DNA from: Oreohelix idahoensis
Taxonomy: Eukaryota > Mollusca > Gastropoda > Stylommatophora > Oreohelicidae
Assembly: GCA_024509875.1 (NCBI GenBank)
Contig: JAMPIV010014843.1
Location: 496,001 to 560,000, forward strand
Direction: 5' to 3'
Length of the DNA stretch: 64,000 nt
The translations under genes were made by a program, and so were the position numbers. The notes under the pieces are model-generated. The model was not told the DNA's origin, ran no database searches, and saw only the letters and a list, made by a program, of their open reading frames with translations. Below, in pieces: positions 35,359-46,500 of this stretch. How positions within the stretch are numbered: the first letter of the stretch is position 1; each line of letters starts with the position of its first letter.

Positions 35359-38300
35359 TATAGATCCTGGGGCCCTGCAAATGTATCCCGTAGGGAGACA
35401 TTTGTATACTATCAATATCCAAAAATATCCCCAAAATTTTCTAAATTAAAAATAATTTTCAGAAAAATTTCAAAGTCCAAAAATGTTTCTGAAAGAATTT
35501 AACTTAATTCCTACACTGGGGTCCTATGTCTATATGAGGTCGTCTGCTATGTAAAAAACCCTAGTAGTGGACATCAACTTCAAAAAGTTTAAACTATCCA
35601 GCATATCATAACATTTTTCACCAAATTTTCTAATTGGCAACACTGACCAACAAAATATTCCTAACATTCTTCTAATAGATAAGATTGTCACTGAAAAGAT
35701 GTGATTAGTGGCAACTTCACCAATTGGCAACACTGGCCAACAAAAATTTTAAACATCCATGAAGTCATCACACAAAATATGGGGAGTGGCAACATTGGGA
35801 GCATGAACAATAAAATATCTTATTTGCATAACTTAATTGTCATTTCATTCAGAAATATAGTTGAAAATATTCTACCAGACATGGCGGGGGAAGAATGTTA
35901 TATAATCTCCGTTTCTTTTTTTTTTCATGTCATAAGACTCCGAGTGGTTCAAAAAATTTATGTTATTTTCAATCTTGGTTTTCCAAAAAGTTTTTGGGCC
36001 TAGCTTATTTACTGATTATGCATTCCAATTATATTCCAGTATAAAGTATTCCAAATATCCACATCATCCTTGCAATGACGATCCAAATGTATAAGTCAGT
36101 TAATTCATCCGTGGTGATTCATCATGTTTTCGCTTACACATTATTACATATGGGAAACAATTGCAGACATGTATATAAACATTTTCTAACCAATTCATTT
36201 TGATAAGCAATTATAATGTACATAATAAAGATGATTGAAAAATATCATGACTTGTCCCTATTTATTTGTATCCGAAATTTTCTTCCAGTCTTGGATTTCT
36301 TCCAAGTGATATGTGTAGCTATTTTTTTTCAAAGTATCTAACACCGTAGAAATTATTCTAAAATTTTTTTTTTTTTTTTCAATATCTTTCTCCAAACATC
36401 CATGTAAGTTATGCGTCTAGTAGTGATCCTGTTTATTAAGAATTTGGTTATGTCCAATCACTGATAGATTTATTTTATTTATCCTCTGTCAAGACAATCT
36501 TCCTTGAAGTATATATATATATATATATTTTTCAAAAGTCTTTCTTGAACTATCAGTTAGTCATTATCCAACATCAACTAGTCAGCAATCATTAAAACAA
36601 TGTTTACAACATTTTACCAATATGTTAAATACAAGGAAAAAATTTTCAAAGCATCGGATTCTGTACATTAGGTTCTGTATTAGTTCATTTTTTTCTCTGT
36701 TAAGACAATCTTCCCGGTATTCCTGACCATTATATATTTATGTTATCCTAAGGCATCCTTGTATATAGTTTACTATTTTCTTTTTCCATAAGTCCAATGT
36801 GTCAGTTATGGTGCTCTAGATCATTTATTTAATCCTTGCGAGTGATCCTGTTACTTCTAGAAATTCATCCTTAATGGTTCCTTATGTACGATACTTAGCA
36901 ATGCCTTCCACAAAATTCGTCAAACAACAATCATTTATGTAAACATCAACAACATTTTTCAAATTTTATGACAACAGGAGTTAAAATTGTTTTGTACATA
37001 TGTTCAATATTTCAACACCAACTCTGCCTTCGCAGGTCGAAGGTTTTTCAGAGTTATGTAGTGTTTATTACATCTGCTGACTACAGCAATTGCTTCACAT
37101 AAGCTAATACAGATGAAAAACCTATGGCAAGGCACAAGCAAAGAAACAAAGTTACAACTGATCAGAGCATGTATATTCCCAGTAGCAACATACGGCTGCG
37201 AGACTTGGACACTCAATAAAACAGTTGCAAAAAAGATTACATCATTCGAAATGAAATGCTACAGAAGGATGTTGAGAATACCCTGGACAGAAAAAAAGAC
37301 CAACAGAGAAGTACTGCACTCACTAAACGTACAGGAACATTGGCTCCTAAATACCATCGCAATAAGGAAACTGAAATTTTTCGGTCATATAAAAAGACAT
37401 AATAGTCTGGAAAAAACAGTGATGGAAGGCATGGTCCCTGGAAAAAGGGGAAGGGGTCGACCTAGACGACGGTGGACCCAGGACATCACAGAGAGTCTGA
37501 ACTTGTCTTTGGCTGATGCAGGTCGACTTGCCCAGAATCGTGATGCGTTCAGAGCAGCTGTAATGGAGACAACGTTCTGGAAAGAATATGTCACATGATG
37601 ATGATGACTACAGCCAGATGGGTAACCTATTTAAAATTTCCTAAGTCATTTGCAGGTGTGGGGCATGAGGGCATATATTTTATGGTATCTGTGACGCAGT
37701 GTCCCGTATTTCAAATCCAGGTATTCTTTTTTTTTTAATAATATATCCACCGTGTTTATCCATTACACGTTTGTCCATGGGGTAACCTCATTATTTTCAA
37801 TCCATGTGTCCTATGGGCAACATTGTATTCAATCCATGTATCATATTGGGTGATCCAATCTCAGTATGTCAAAATATTTTAGTTATTTTTGACTCTATGA
37901 TTATTTTGTTGAAGTATAACAACCATTTCTATATAAACATCAGCAAGCAATTATCATTTGCTATCCATCTTATTATGACAATGTTTATAATACAAAGCAA
38001 TGGGTAAACATCAAGGAAATGTCTTTTCCTATACGGAGGTAATCTTGTCATTTATTTTCTGCTGGATTCAGTAATTATTCAACTATTTTATTCATATATT
38101 TTTTTATTTTATCCGTACATCTGTGGTTCTCATAGAATGTTCATAATCCATATGTATCTTATGTTCATTGGTAATCCATACTCTTATGGTTCCTTTAGTG
38201 GCAATCATTTGTCCTTTGATTTGTTCTATGTCCGTGGAAATCCATAAAATTTTCAAGTATTTTGACGTCTTTCTTTCGTTATCACGAAAAGACTAACATT

Positions 38301-39872
38301 TTGTTTATTATACTATACTGATGTGGAGTACTTTATCATCAATCATAACATTAGTTGTACTATCATATAGTTGTATCATAACATGGTGTCTCATATAATG
38401 GCACAGGCAACCTTCATAAATAGGTGCTTCTTCCTTTCATGTGCCTCAGGCAACATCAGGAAAAAAATGGCAATGTATTTTCTCTGGAATTAGCATACAC
38501 AAATGCTATCAATAGGGTTTCTATCTGCAAAATCAGCATGCGCAGATGTCATTGGGGTATTGGGTAAAAAGCAATGTCTTGAAATTTGGGGCAGTGTGTT
38601 ATACATCAGCTTGTCATACAGGTGGGTAATTTTTTCATCAGTCATTTGTTTACATCAACAATTTGGGGGGGGGGGGGTGTACAATGGTATGCATCAGCAG
38701 TGATGTATGTCAATCTTGTATAATATGTCATTCTGTAGTATATTTTTGTATCTTTCCAACTCTTCTGTAGAATTAACCTAATCACAAAAATGCAACATCA
38801 GCATTTTCTAAATTCTCCTTATATAATAATTTATGAGTGGGGCTATGAAGGATGTAAAAGTGTAAATGGGTTAGAATATTAGCAACAATGTTTAGAACAA
38901 GTAAGAGGACAGTATACTGTGGAGTCGTCAAGAATAGAGGGAAAATAGACTATCTCCGGATTACAAAAATATTGTAATTCAAAAGAATGAAGATATTTTG
39001 TGGCGAATAAATTTACAAGCTCCGAATGTCGTCTCAGAATGATAGAAAGAAAAAGGTGTGAGAGGTGAGGTGGGGAAATCTTATAATGGTTGTTAAAGAT
39101 GGAATATGCAATCTATTTTGCTAAATACAATATTTTCAAACAATTTGTGATGTACATACTCAAAATAAATACACCTGTGGGAAGAAAAATATAGCATGAC
39201 AGATATGGGTATAAATAGTAATGGTGTGGGTTATACATTTTTCACAAGCTGTAATAGTAGGTTCAATAGAACATTAATGGGATAGACAAGTCGAGTGGCA
39301 TATGCATTACAGGTTAAAAGGATTAGGAAGAAGTAAGAACAGGACTACTAGTGTAAAATGTCTGCGAGAAGATGCGCTAAGATGCATGAAAAGGAAATCA
39401 CTGGACTCTGGAATTTGTAAGGATAAGAATCGAGCTCAGGAAATGTGGAAAGTGATCATAAATCAATGTTATAGCAAAATCAGTGTGACACATATGTTAT
39501 AAATGGGATGGTGGACGTTAACATCTGAACTGTCTAACTAATTTAACGTGTCATGTGTGTGATTGCCAATAGCAAGTCTGTGAATTTGTGTCAACTTTAT
39601 TGTACGATCAAAAAAAACTTCTATTTAACATCATCGGTGGGCTGTTCTTGGAGTACTGAAGTTGTCAGTAACTTGATTATGTAAGGTACTTGCTGGTTAT
39701 GGTTCTGTCATCTCGTTTTGGCACTAAGTCATTTATAGTTTGAACTGAGACAGTACATTTCATACAGGCTGAAAATAGAGTATATGGGAAAGTTAGAACA
39801 TTATTAAACAGTAAGTTTACATTTGCGTTGATCGTGCATGGATGGGCATGCACATAAACACTTGGGCGTGTT
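35359..39872 (-). mobile_element. Internal region 2, non-coding part
   Basis: Sister of 9487-18793 without the DNA transposon and the 3.5-kb gypsy element. It gives the empty sites for both (near 36903 and 37687) and carries its own LINE insertion at 37087-37604. No frame with recognisable domains is present. It contains a short (TA)n at 36511-36528 and a G run at about 38664-38677. Confidence 0.7.
37087..37604 (+). mobile_element. 5'-truncated LINE insertion with target duplication
   Basis: TGACTACAG is present at 37078-37086 and 37605-37613, while internal 1 has it once (about 12997-13005). The 518-bp insert ends in a CATGATGATGA tail. From ATG 37113 to 37598, 161 codons encode the far C-terminus of a LINE reverse transcriptase: A-T-Y-G-C-E-T-W-T-L, K-C-Y-R-R-M-L-R-I-P-W, G-H-I-K-R-H, then a basic G-K-R-G-R-G-R-P-R-R-R-W block. 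These are marks of RTE/CFDP2-type LINEs. The frame is open but lacks the polymerase core, so it is a dead-on-arrival copy and not a gene. Confidence 0.88.
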
Positions 39873-41417
39873 TCAGCAAAGCTTTAGTAGTTCCTTCAGT
39901 TTCTCTGCCATCTCTGATCTTGCAATGTCCCGACTGGTTAGGCGAGTATCATATTGAGTAACTGTGGGTGTAGCATGTGATACAATATTGGCTGATTGTT
40001 GGGGCGCTGAGAACATCGACGAAGGCGGTGATGATTGCACTGTAGATTGGGGATGTGCGGCAGGTACATCTTTTGGTTTGGAAGTAGGTGTATGTTTTGC
40101 CTTGATTTTTCGTCTGACCTGGTTCTGCGGTACTTTGACACTGTTTACGGTGGGCACAGTAATTTGCACACTGTTGCTTTTGACAGGTTGGTGGTAAGCT
40201 GAAGAAAATGGTACCGACTGTGATGTGGCCTGGGGATGTGTGGCTAGTACCTCTTGGCGTGGTTTCGAAACATGCCTACGTTTCGTCATAATTTTTAGTC
40301 GGACAGGGTTTTGCGGCATGCGAGGAATCTTGGTGACAGGAGGTGAGTCATCAGATTCTGTTATATAGGCGCGTTTGACACTGGAGCTGACTGGTACAAA
40401 TAAGGTGCTATCTGCATCACTGGTTTCAACAGTACTGGCTGGGTCTGGCGAATCGATGTCTGTTTCTCGTTCATATACATCCACTATTTCTCTGCCATTT
40501 TGTTCGTTGGGGTCTGACAAAACTGCATTGGGGTTGACACTGTTTTCTCTCATTTCTTGTTCCGTTTCGTCTCCATAAAGATTGGTGGTATATGGTCCAA
40601 CAAACTGCTTGGGTTGATTTATTTTCATGGGGGTCAACTGTGTCTTGTTCTTATGGACTAATTTTACTCGTTGGTGGCTGTTGTCTTTGTTATTTCGTGG
40701 TGGTGACGCTACAGTGTTTATCTCTGTCAGTGTTCTGGTACGAATCATTTTGGTGTTGTTTGTCGTTGGTACTTGTTGTGTTGGCTTTCCTGGTGTTATA
40801 GGACCGATGTGTGCTCTCCATCCGTCGTCTGTTGTTATGAGGCAAACTTGTCCGTTCTTGGACGTTACGTTTTTGAATTCCCATAACTTTCTGTTTTAAA
40901 CCGCAGTAATGAAATTTCTTACTGTCATTCTTTGAGCACGTTTATTCAATGTGTTCCAGTGTTTGTTAGCTGCCGTCGTGCGCCTTGTCTTGTTGTCATT
41001 ATTCCTGATCGATGATAGTATACGTGGTCTGCTTTCTGTTTCTCTGTGGCGATAATAGGAAGGTGGTTGTCTCATGGGGGCATGGGATTTTGTGTGATGG
41101 GGATTCGAACGGGGAACAGCGTGGATCGGATACCTCCGTTTCTGCCATGTGTTATATGGTTTTTTGTATGTCTGGTAATCAATAATGCGTCTATCTCTGT
41201 CAAGCTGAGGACGACTTTTACGTTGATATGTGTTGTTTCTACTGTAAACACTGTAACTTCGCCTATCCGCGTATGTTACTCCATGATTGGGTGAACAACT
41301 GACATCATCTTCATCTGGGATGTACGAATTTCTGTTTCCTTCATGTGAAGGGTTTTCGCTTCGTCTACGTACGTTCTTAGAGGTATAGTAACCTCCCGTT
41401 GTAGAGTTGTACAACAT
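39873..41417 (-). CDS. Unknown 515-codon frame of the composite element with a single internal TAA
   Basis: ATG 41417 lies 95 bases inside LTR c on the minus strand. 173 codons run to a TAA at 40898-40896, and the same frame then stays open for another 340 codons to 39873. Part one is basic and rich in Arg, Asn, Tyr and Ser (R-R-S-Y-S-V-Y-S-R-N-N-T-Y is typical). Part two starts N-R-K-L-W-E-F-K, has an acidic block, many Ser, Pro and Thr, two K-R/K-I-K patches, and ends in a short helix with E-K-L-K-E-L-L-K. I recognise no family. The layout, just after the LTR and candidate primer site, would suit a gag-like gene; stop-codon readthrough is one way to link the parts, an old nonsense mutation another. 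Both copies in this window carry the TAA, but they are recent duplicates, so this is not evidence of selection. Confidence 0.5.
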
Positions 41418-41485
41418 TTCTTCCTTATCAGTAGAACATGCATTAGGTTTCTGTATTACAAGTGCAAGTTGCTCTTTATAGAGGA

Positions 41486-41501
41486 CTGGTCACGGGCACC
41501 A
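41486..41501 (-). other. Candidate primer-binding site of the composite element
   Basis: On the minus strand, about 12 bases inside LTR c, the sequence reads TGGTGCCCGTGACCAG. A primer site complementary to a tRNA 3' end begins with TGG (pairing with CCA). The same site follows LTR b (near 20408-20423). Which tRNA would match is not determined. Confidence 0.4.
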
Positions 41502-41512
41502 TATATAATACA

Positions 41513-41608
41513 TGTAACCGTGGGGTACTGGGGGTTTGCTGTTTGTACGAAGAGTCTAGTTAATCGACTAGCCTATACGCTAGAGATGGAAATTGTTCTT
41601 CAACAGAC
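41513..41608 (-). repeat. LTR c of the composite, left 96 bp
   Basis: TGTAACCG to CAGAC, then interrupted by the complete gypsy element; continues at 50566. Confidence 0.85.
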
Positions 41609-42404
41609 TGTTGCAGGGGCGTCCACCAGTTTTTACAGGCGGTTCGGTAAAAATTAGCCCAACGGATTGTTGAGAGCTTGATAGTCAATCGTGTAATCTG
41701 GGTTTACAGTTCATCTTCTTTAGAGCTTCGTGCCTTTGATGTTAAGTACGCGAATGTGGGTTTAAATTAACTTGAGACCATGATAATGATGATTGAATTC
41801 CCAAATGTTCATAGACTGGATAAGTCATGGCTAGAGTCCAAACAAACAATTTATTATGCATTCTGTAGACATCGTACGTTGATCATGAATTATATCACAA
41901 ATATAAATTAGAATCCTATGTTGAATTAGCTATCTTGCATATCAGTCCTTTGTCTCGTAATCTGAATTACTGTAGGCAGAACGACATAACTATATGCACG
42001 CGTGGTTGGAAAATCCAACGACCGACAGTGAGATTATGCGTCTGGCACTAGTATAACTAAAACGGACTGTTAATTCATCTCGACAAGGTTTAGTCAGTTA
42101 CTAACCTGTAACTTCATCTTTCTTCATCATAACAGTGGACTGACCCATGTCCATGAGAAAAATACAATATAACCGTGTGGCCTTTCATGCCCGACACTAT
42201 AAGAATATAAAGACACGTCTTCTCCGTTTGACGGTCATTTGAAAAAGGGTTCCGTCTCTTGGTCACCGTGCGTGACTACCAACGCTGAAACGTCACAGCG
42301 TTCACTAGGCTAATAATACTTTTTACATTACATTAAACGTTGTAACCCCTAAAATCGCATGCTGCTAACCTCTAGCAGACAATGTCAATTAATCTACCGT
42401 AACA
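41609..42404 (-). repeat. 3' LTR (796 bp) of the complete gypsy element
   Basis: On the minus strand TGTTACGGTA...CCCCTGCAACA. Differences from the other LTR include GTCAGTTAC for GTCAATTAC, AATATAACC for AACATAACC, CCTTTCATG for CCTTCCATG, GGGTTCCG for GGGTCCCG and AATGTCAAT for AATGCCAAT. Confidence 0.95.
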
Positions 42405-43529
42405 ATTCCCTGTCCACCGGGGAAAAAAAAATCTATTAGATAGATTTTTTTTTTTTTTCAAAAACCTATCTGAATGAATATCAAAAAATTTAACAATATC
42501 AAAAAATTTAACAAAAATGCGGCATATGGCCTACGATGTTCTGTCTAGAACAGACGTCGTGGTCTTGTCGACTAACTAACAGTCATCTAATATATTAATG
42601 ATCATATTATACATAAATGTTATATATAAATTTTATATGAACTAAAAGAGAATGGCTAATGTTGATATCTAATTAAATAATTAATTAACTCAAAATATGT
42701 CGCAATGAAATGTCATGTCAGACTAATCTAAAGAGTTAAAATTAAACTAATTAATTATATTGAGTGTGGAATAAGAATAAAGTTGTTGAAAATCTAATGT
42801 AAGAAAAATGAAAGGATATGTTAAAGAGAGAAATAAATAAATAAAGAATAAAGTAGAGAAAAAAGTAATGTATAAATTTAACTTAGTTATGTGTGTTGGA
42901 CATTAATTAAGTTTAGTATTAAGTTGTTAATACCTATCTAAATTAACCAATTTAAACAATAATGTAGTATGTGATGTATCCACATAATTATTAACTATAT
43001 AATATAATAGTTACATACAATAACATTATCTAAGAATCATGTGAGTTCTTATTTTTTTTTCTTCTTTAATTTTTTTCCAAATTTCATTTTTTTTTTCAAT
43101 ATTTATCTCACTTTCATTTTAATTTCCATTATTTTAACGACTTAATTAAAATTAATTAAAGTTGGATAAGATGATCCATACGTAGGCTTGATCCTTGTGA
43201 ATTCCAATTAACAAACAAATGTTTAAGTGTTTCAGTTCATAAGTATCGACGTTATTGACAATAGTTCATGTCGCATACTGAGTTACTTTGATAGTGTTTT
43301 CTATTATGTTCACTTGATGCACGGAAATGTGTCCAATAGTTTTATCAGTAAAGGATATCAAGCAAAGTCCTGGCGTAAATACGAACATAGAGTCAATTGA
43401 TTTCATTCATTTCGTATATAAAGTCTTTAGTAAGCAGATACTTGTATTGTAGGCAATAGTTCATGTCTATATAGAACAGCCATTATAGTGCTATTTATTT
43501 TGAGTAAGTATCTGCGACGTTAATATAGT
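42405..43529 (-). mobile_element. 3' untranslated region of the complete gypsy element
   Basis: AT-rich, no open frame. The polypurine tract complement (ATTCCCTGTCCACC) is at 42405-42418, next to the LTR. Two copies of TATCAAAAAATTTAACAA sit near 42480-42512. Confidence 0.75.
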
Positions 43530-46500
43530 TCAGGACTCGACATCAGTAGGGTTTCGAGATAGAGTATCTGCCAGGACGTTATCTGCTCCTGTGATGTACT
43601 CGATTGAGAAGTCAAAAGGTTGAAGGAGAATAGCGAATCTGGTGAGCTTTGGACTTTTATGATTCGCCCGTCGTAGTGATGCTACGGCTTTCTGGTCTGT
43701 CTGTACTACGAACGGGGCTCCCAGCAGGAACTTTTCCAACTTCGTTATTGCCCACACCACTGCTAAAAGTTCGCGGTCGACAGTTGAGTATTTGACTTCT
43801 GGTGGTTTCAGTTTCCGTGAGACGTACAAGTTTGGATGGAGGATGTCGTCATGATATTGGAGCAAACATGCGCCAATTCCGTAGTTACTCGCATCTGTGC
43901 GGAGAATAAACTTTTTGGAAGCATCAGTTAGTCTCAAGATTGGTGGGTTTGAAAATATGTTAATAATATTAAGGAAAACATTATTACACTCACTAGTCCA
44001 TGTCACCTTCACTGGCATGTCCTTCTTTAATAATGAGGACAAGACAGCCGTGATAGATGACAAGTTAGGTACGAATCTACTGTAATATTGGACTAGACCT
44101 AACAAGCTTCTAACCTGTTTCTTCGTTTGAGGAACGGAAATGTTTAAAATTTTAGAAACCGTACTGGGTAGTGTTCGGATATATCCTGCTCCAATAATGT
44201 GACCCAAAAAAGTTATTTCATGAAATGCTACTTGTAATTTTGTGGGTTTAGCAGTTAAATTGTTCCTTCTTAATGTGTCCAAAACGTTTTCAAGACCCAA
44301 AAAATGTTCCTCAAAAGATGAACTAAATAAGCATATGTCGTCTATGTATGTAATAATGTCTGGTCTACCTGAAAAAATGTGTCGCATCATGCGAACAAAG
44401 GTAGCTGGAGCGTTAACAAGCCCAAAAGGCATAACATTCCACTGGTATAGACCTTGCGGAGTGGAAAACGCTGTGTAGTATTTAGCTTTTTCGGTTAGTG
44501 GTATCTGCCAATAACCTTTAGTTAAGTCTATCTTAGTGAATATAGTTGCGGTCGATAGACGTGGCAGTAAGTCGTCGAGAAGTGGATGTGGTTCGCTATC
44601 AACTATCGTTTGTGCATTTAATTTTCTATAGTCGACGCATAGTCTAATGTTATTGTCCTTCTTTCGGACAATAACTAATGGAGAAGAAAATGGGGAATTA
44701 CTAGTTTCAATAATTCCTAAAGATAACATCTGTTCAAGTTCCTTAGTAGTTTTAGTAAGAAAGTGTAGAGGAACAGAATATGGATGTACCCGAATTGGAG
44801 TATCATCGTTAAGAGTGATGTCATGACTAATGACTGATGTGCGACCTGGAACGTCGGTCAACACATCTGGATAAGATTGTAGAAGTTCAGCAATCTGTTG
44901 ATGCTGTTGCGGTGTAACCGACGAAGAGATGGTTACGTCCCGCCAAGATTCACTAGGCTGTACTACAGGTACAGGTAAAGCTAACTGTACCTCAGGAAAA
45001 GAAGATTCTTCTTCCTGGATAACAGACAAATTAGAATAGTGACATCTAGGTACGACAGTGTCATCTAGTTCATGAAAAATAGCTTGTAGATGTTCAGGTC
45101 GAGTATGAAATTGTTTGAGCATATTTATGTGGAATATTTTATGATGTCCCTTAATGTCCAGGACATAATCAACATCAGAAATCTTATTGATAACCTGGTA
45201 TGGACCGTTCCACGAGATGAGTAGTTTATTATTGTTATGTGGCAATAACACATAAGCTTGATCTCCTGGAAATAATTGACGTAATCGTCTACTACTGTTT
45301 TGGAAAGTTCTAGCTTTTTCTTTAGCAGCCTCAGATGACGCTGTTGCCATTTTGCAGGCATCAATAATGTTATTCCGGAGATTAATTACGTATTCATAGG
45401 ATGACTGGGTATCCTGAGTCATCTCGGAGTCAATCAATAAGTCTTTTATTAGTCCCATAGGACCTCTTGGTGGAGCGCCAAAGACTAATTGAAACGGAGA
45501 GAAGCCAGTTTGTTCATGTGGCACCTCTCGATAAGCGAATAACACCGCTGGGAGTACTCTGTCCCAGTCCTGTGGATGGTTAACTGTAACTTTATGTAAC
45601 ATTTGTTTGAGTGTGCGGTTAAGTCTTTCTACAGCACCATTACTCATTGGGTGATAAATGCTGCTGAGATTTCTATCGATATTCCAAGTCTTCATTACTT
45701 CTGTCATAGTCTCAGAAATAAATTGAGATCCATGATCTGACAAAAGTTTACTAGGAAAACCTACTCTAGAGAAGATCAGGTGTAGTGCATCAGCTACATC
45801 TGTGGTGGTGGTTGTTTTCAATGGAATGGCTTCTGGCCATCGTGTGCATAAATCGATGCACGTGAGAATAAATCTATGTCCTCTGGCTGATGGTAAAAGT
45901 GGGCCAATAATATCAATGGCCATCTTGTCAAAGGGTCTCACAGATATGTCACAAGCCTGAATAGGCGCCGTGTGAAAGGCTCCTCGTGCTTTCACTTCTT
46001 GGCATATCGTACAGGAGCGTACGTACTGTGAAATATCACGTGACACTCCTGGCCAAAAAAAAGAAGATAATACTCGAGAACGTGTCCGAGTATATCCCAT
46101 GTGACCTGCGCACTTAGAATCATGTGCGTGTTGAAGTATGTACCGTCTAAAAGCAAAAGGTACCATGACCTGTTGTCTTACATGAGTTTTATCCATAAAA
46201 CATCTTAGTAGAATGTCATTTTTAATAATAAACCAATGACTATTATTATTGTTCATAGCAAGATTGCCAACTTTGTCTACCAGTGCAAAAAATTTTGTTA
46301 ATGACCTGTCTTCCTTCTGTTTTGCAGCAAAGGATACTCGGTCAATAGCAGAATGAACCTCGATACTTTCATGTTTGTCTGTTTCCTTGTTTTCAGTGTC
46401 CATAGTCTCTAATTGTTTCGTATGTGCTCTGGTTATTACTGCATTTCCGATGCATAGATTATTTTTTTCCCATTCAATAATCTCTTCTGGTGTGCAATCT

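Noticed and set aside
37113..37598. 161-codon frame that could be taken for a host gene
   Set aside because: It is the C-terminus of a LINE reverse transcriptase in a 5'-truncated insertion with a 9-bp target duplication.
39964..40899. Plus-strand frames opposite the unknown 515-codon frame, some with hydrophobic runs
   Set aside because: Hydrophobic runs arise from reading the Arg/Asn/Thr-rich minus-strand codons in reverse. The minus frame is longer and better placed after the LTR, though this choice is not proven.
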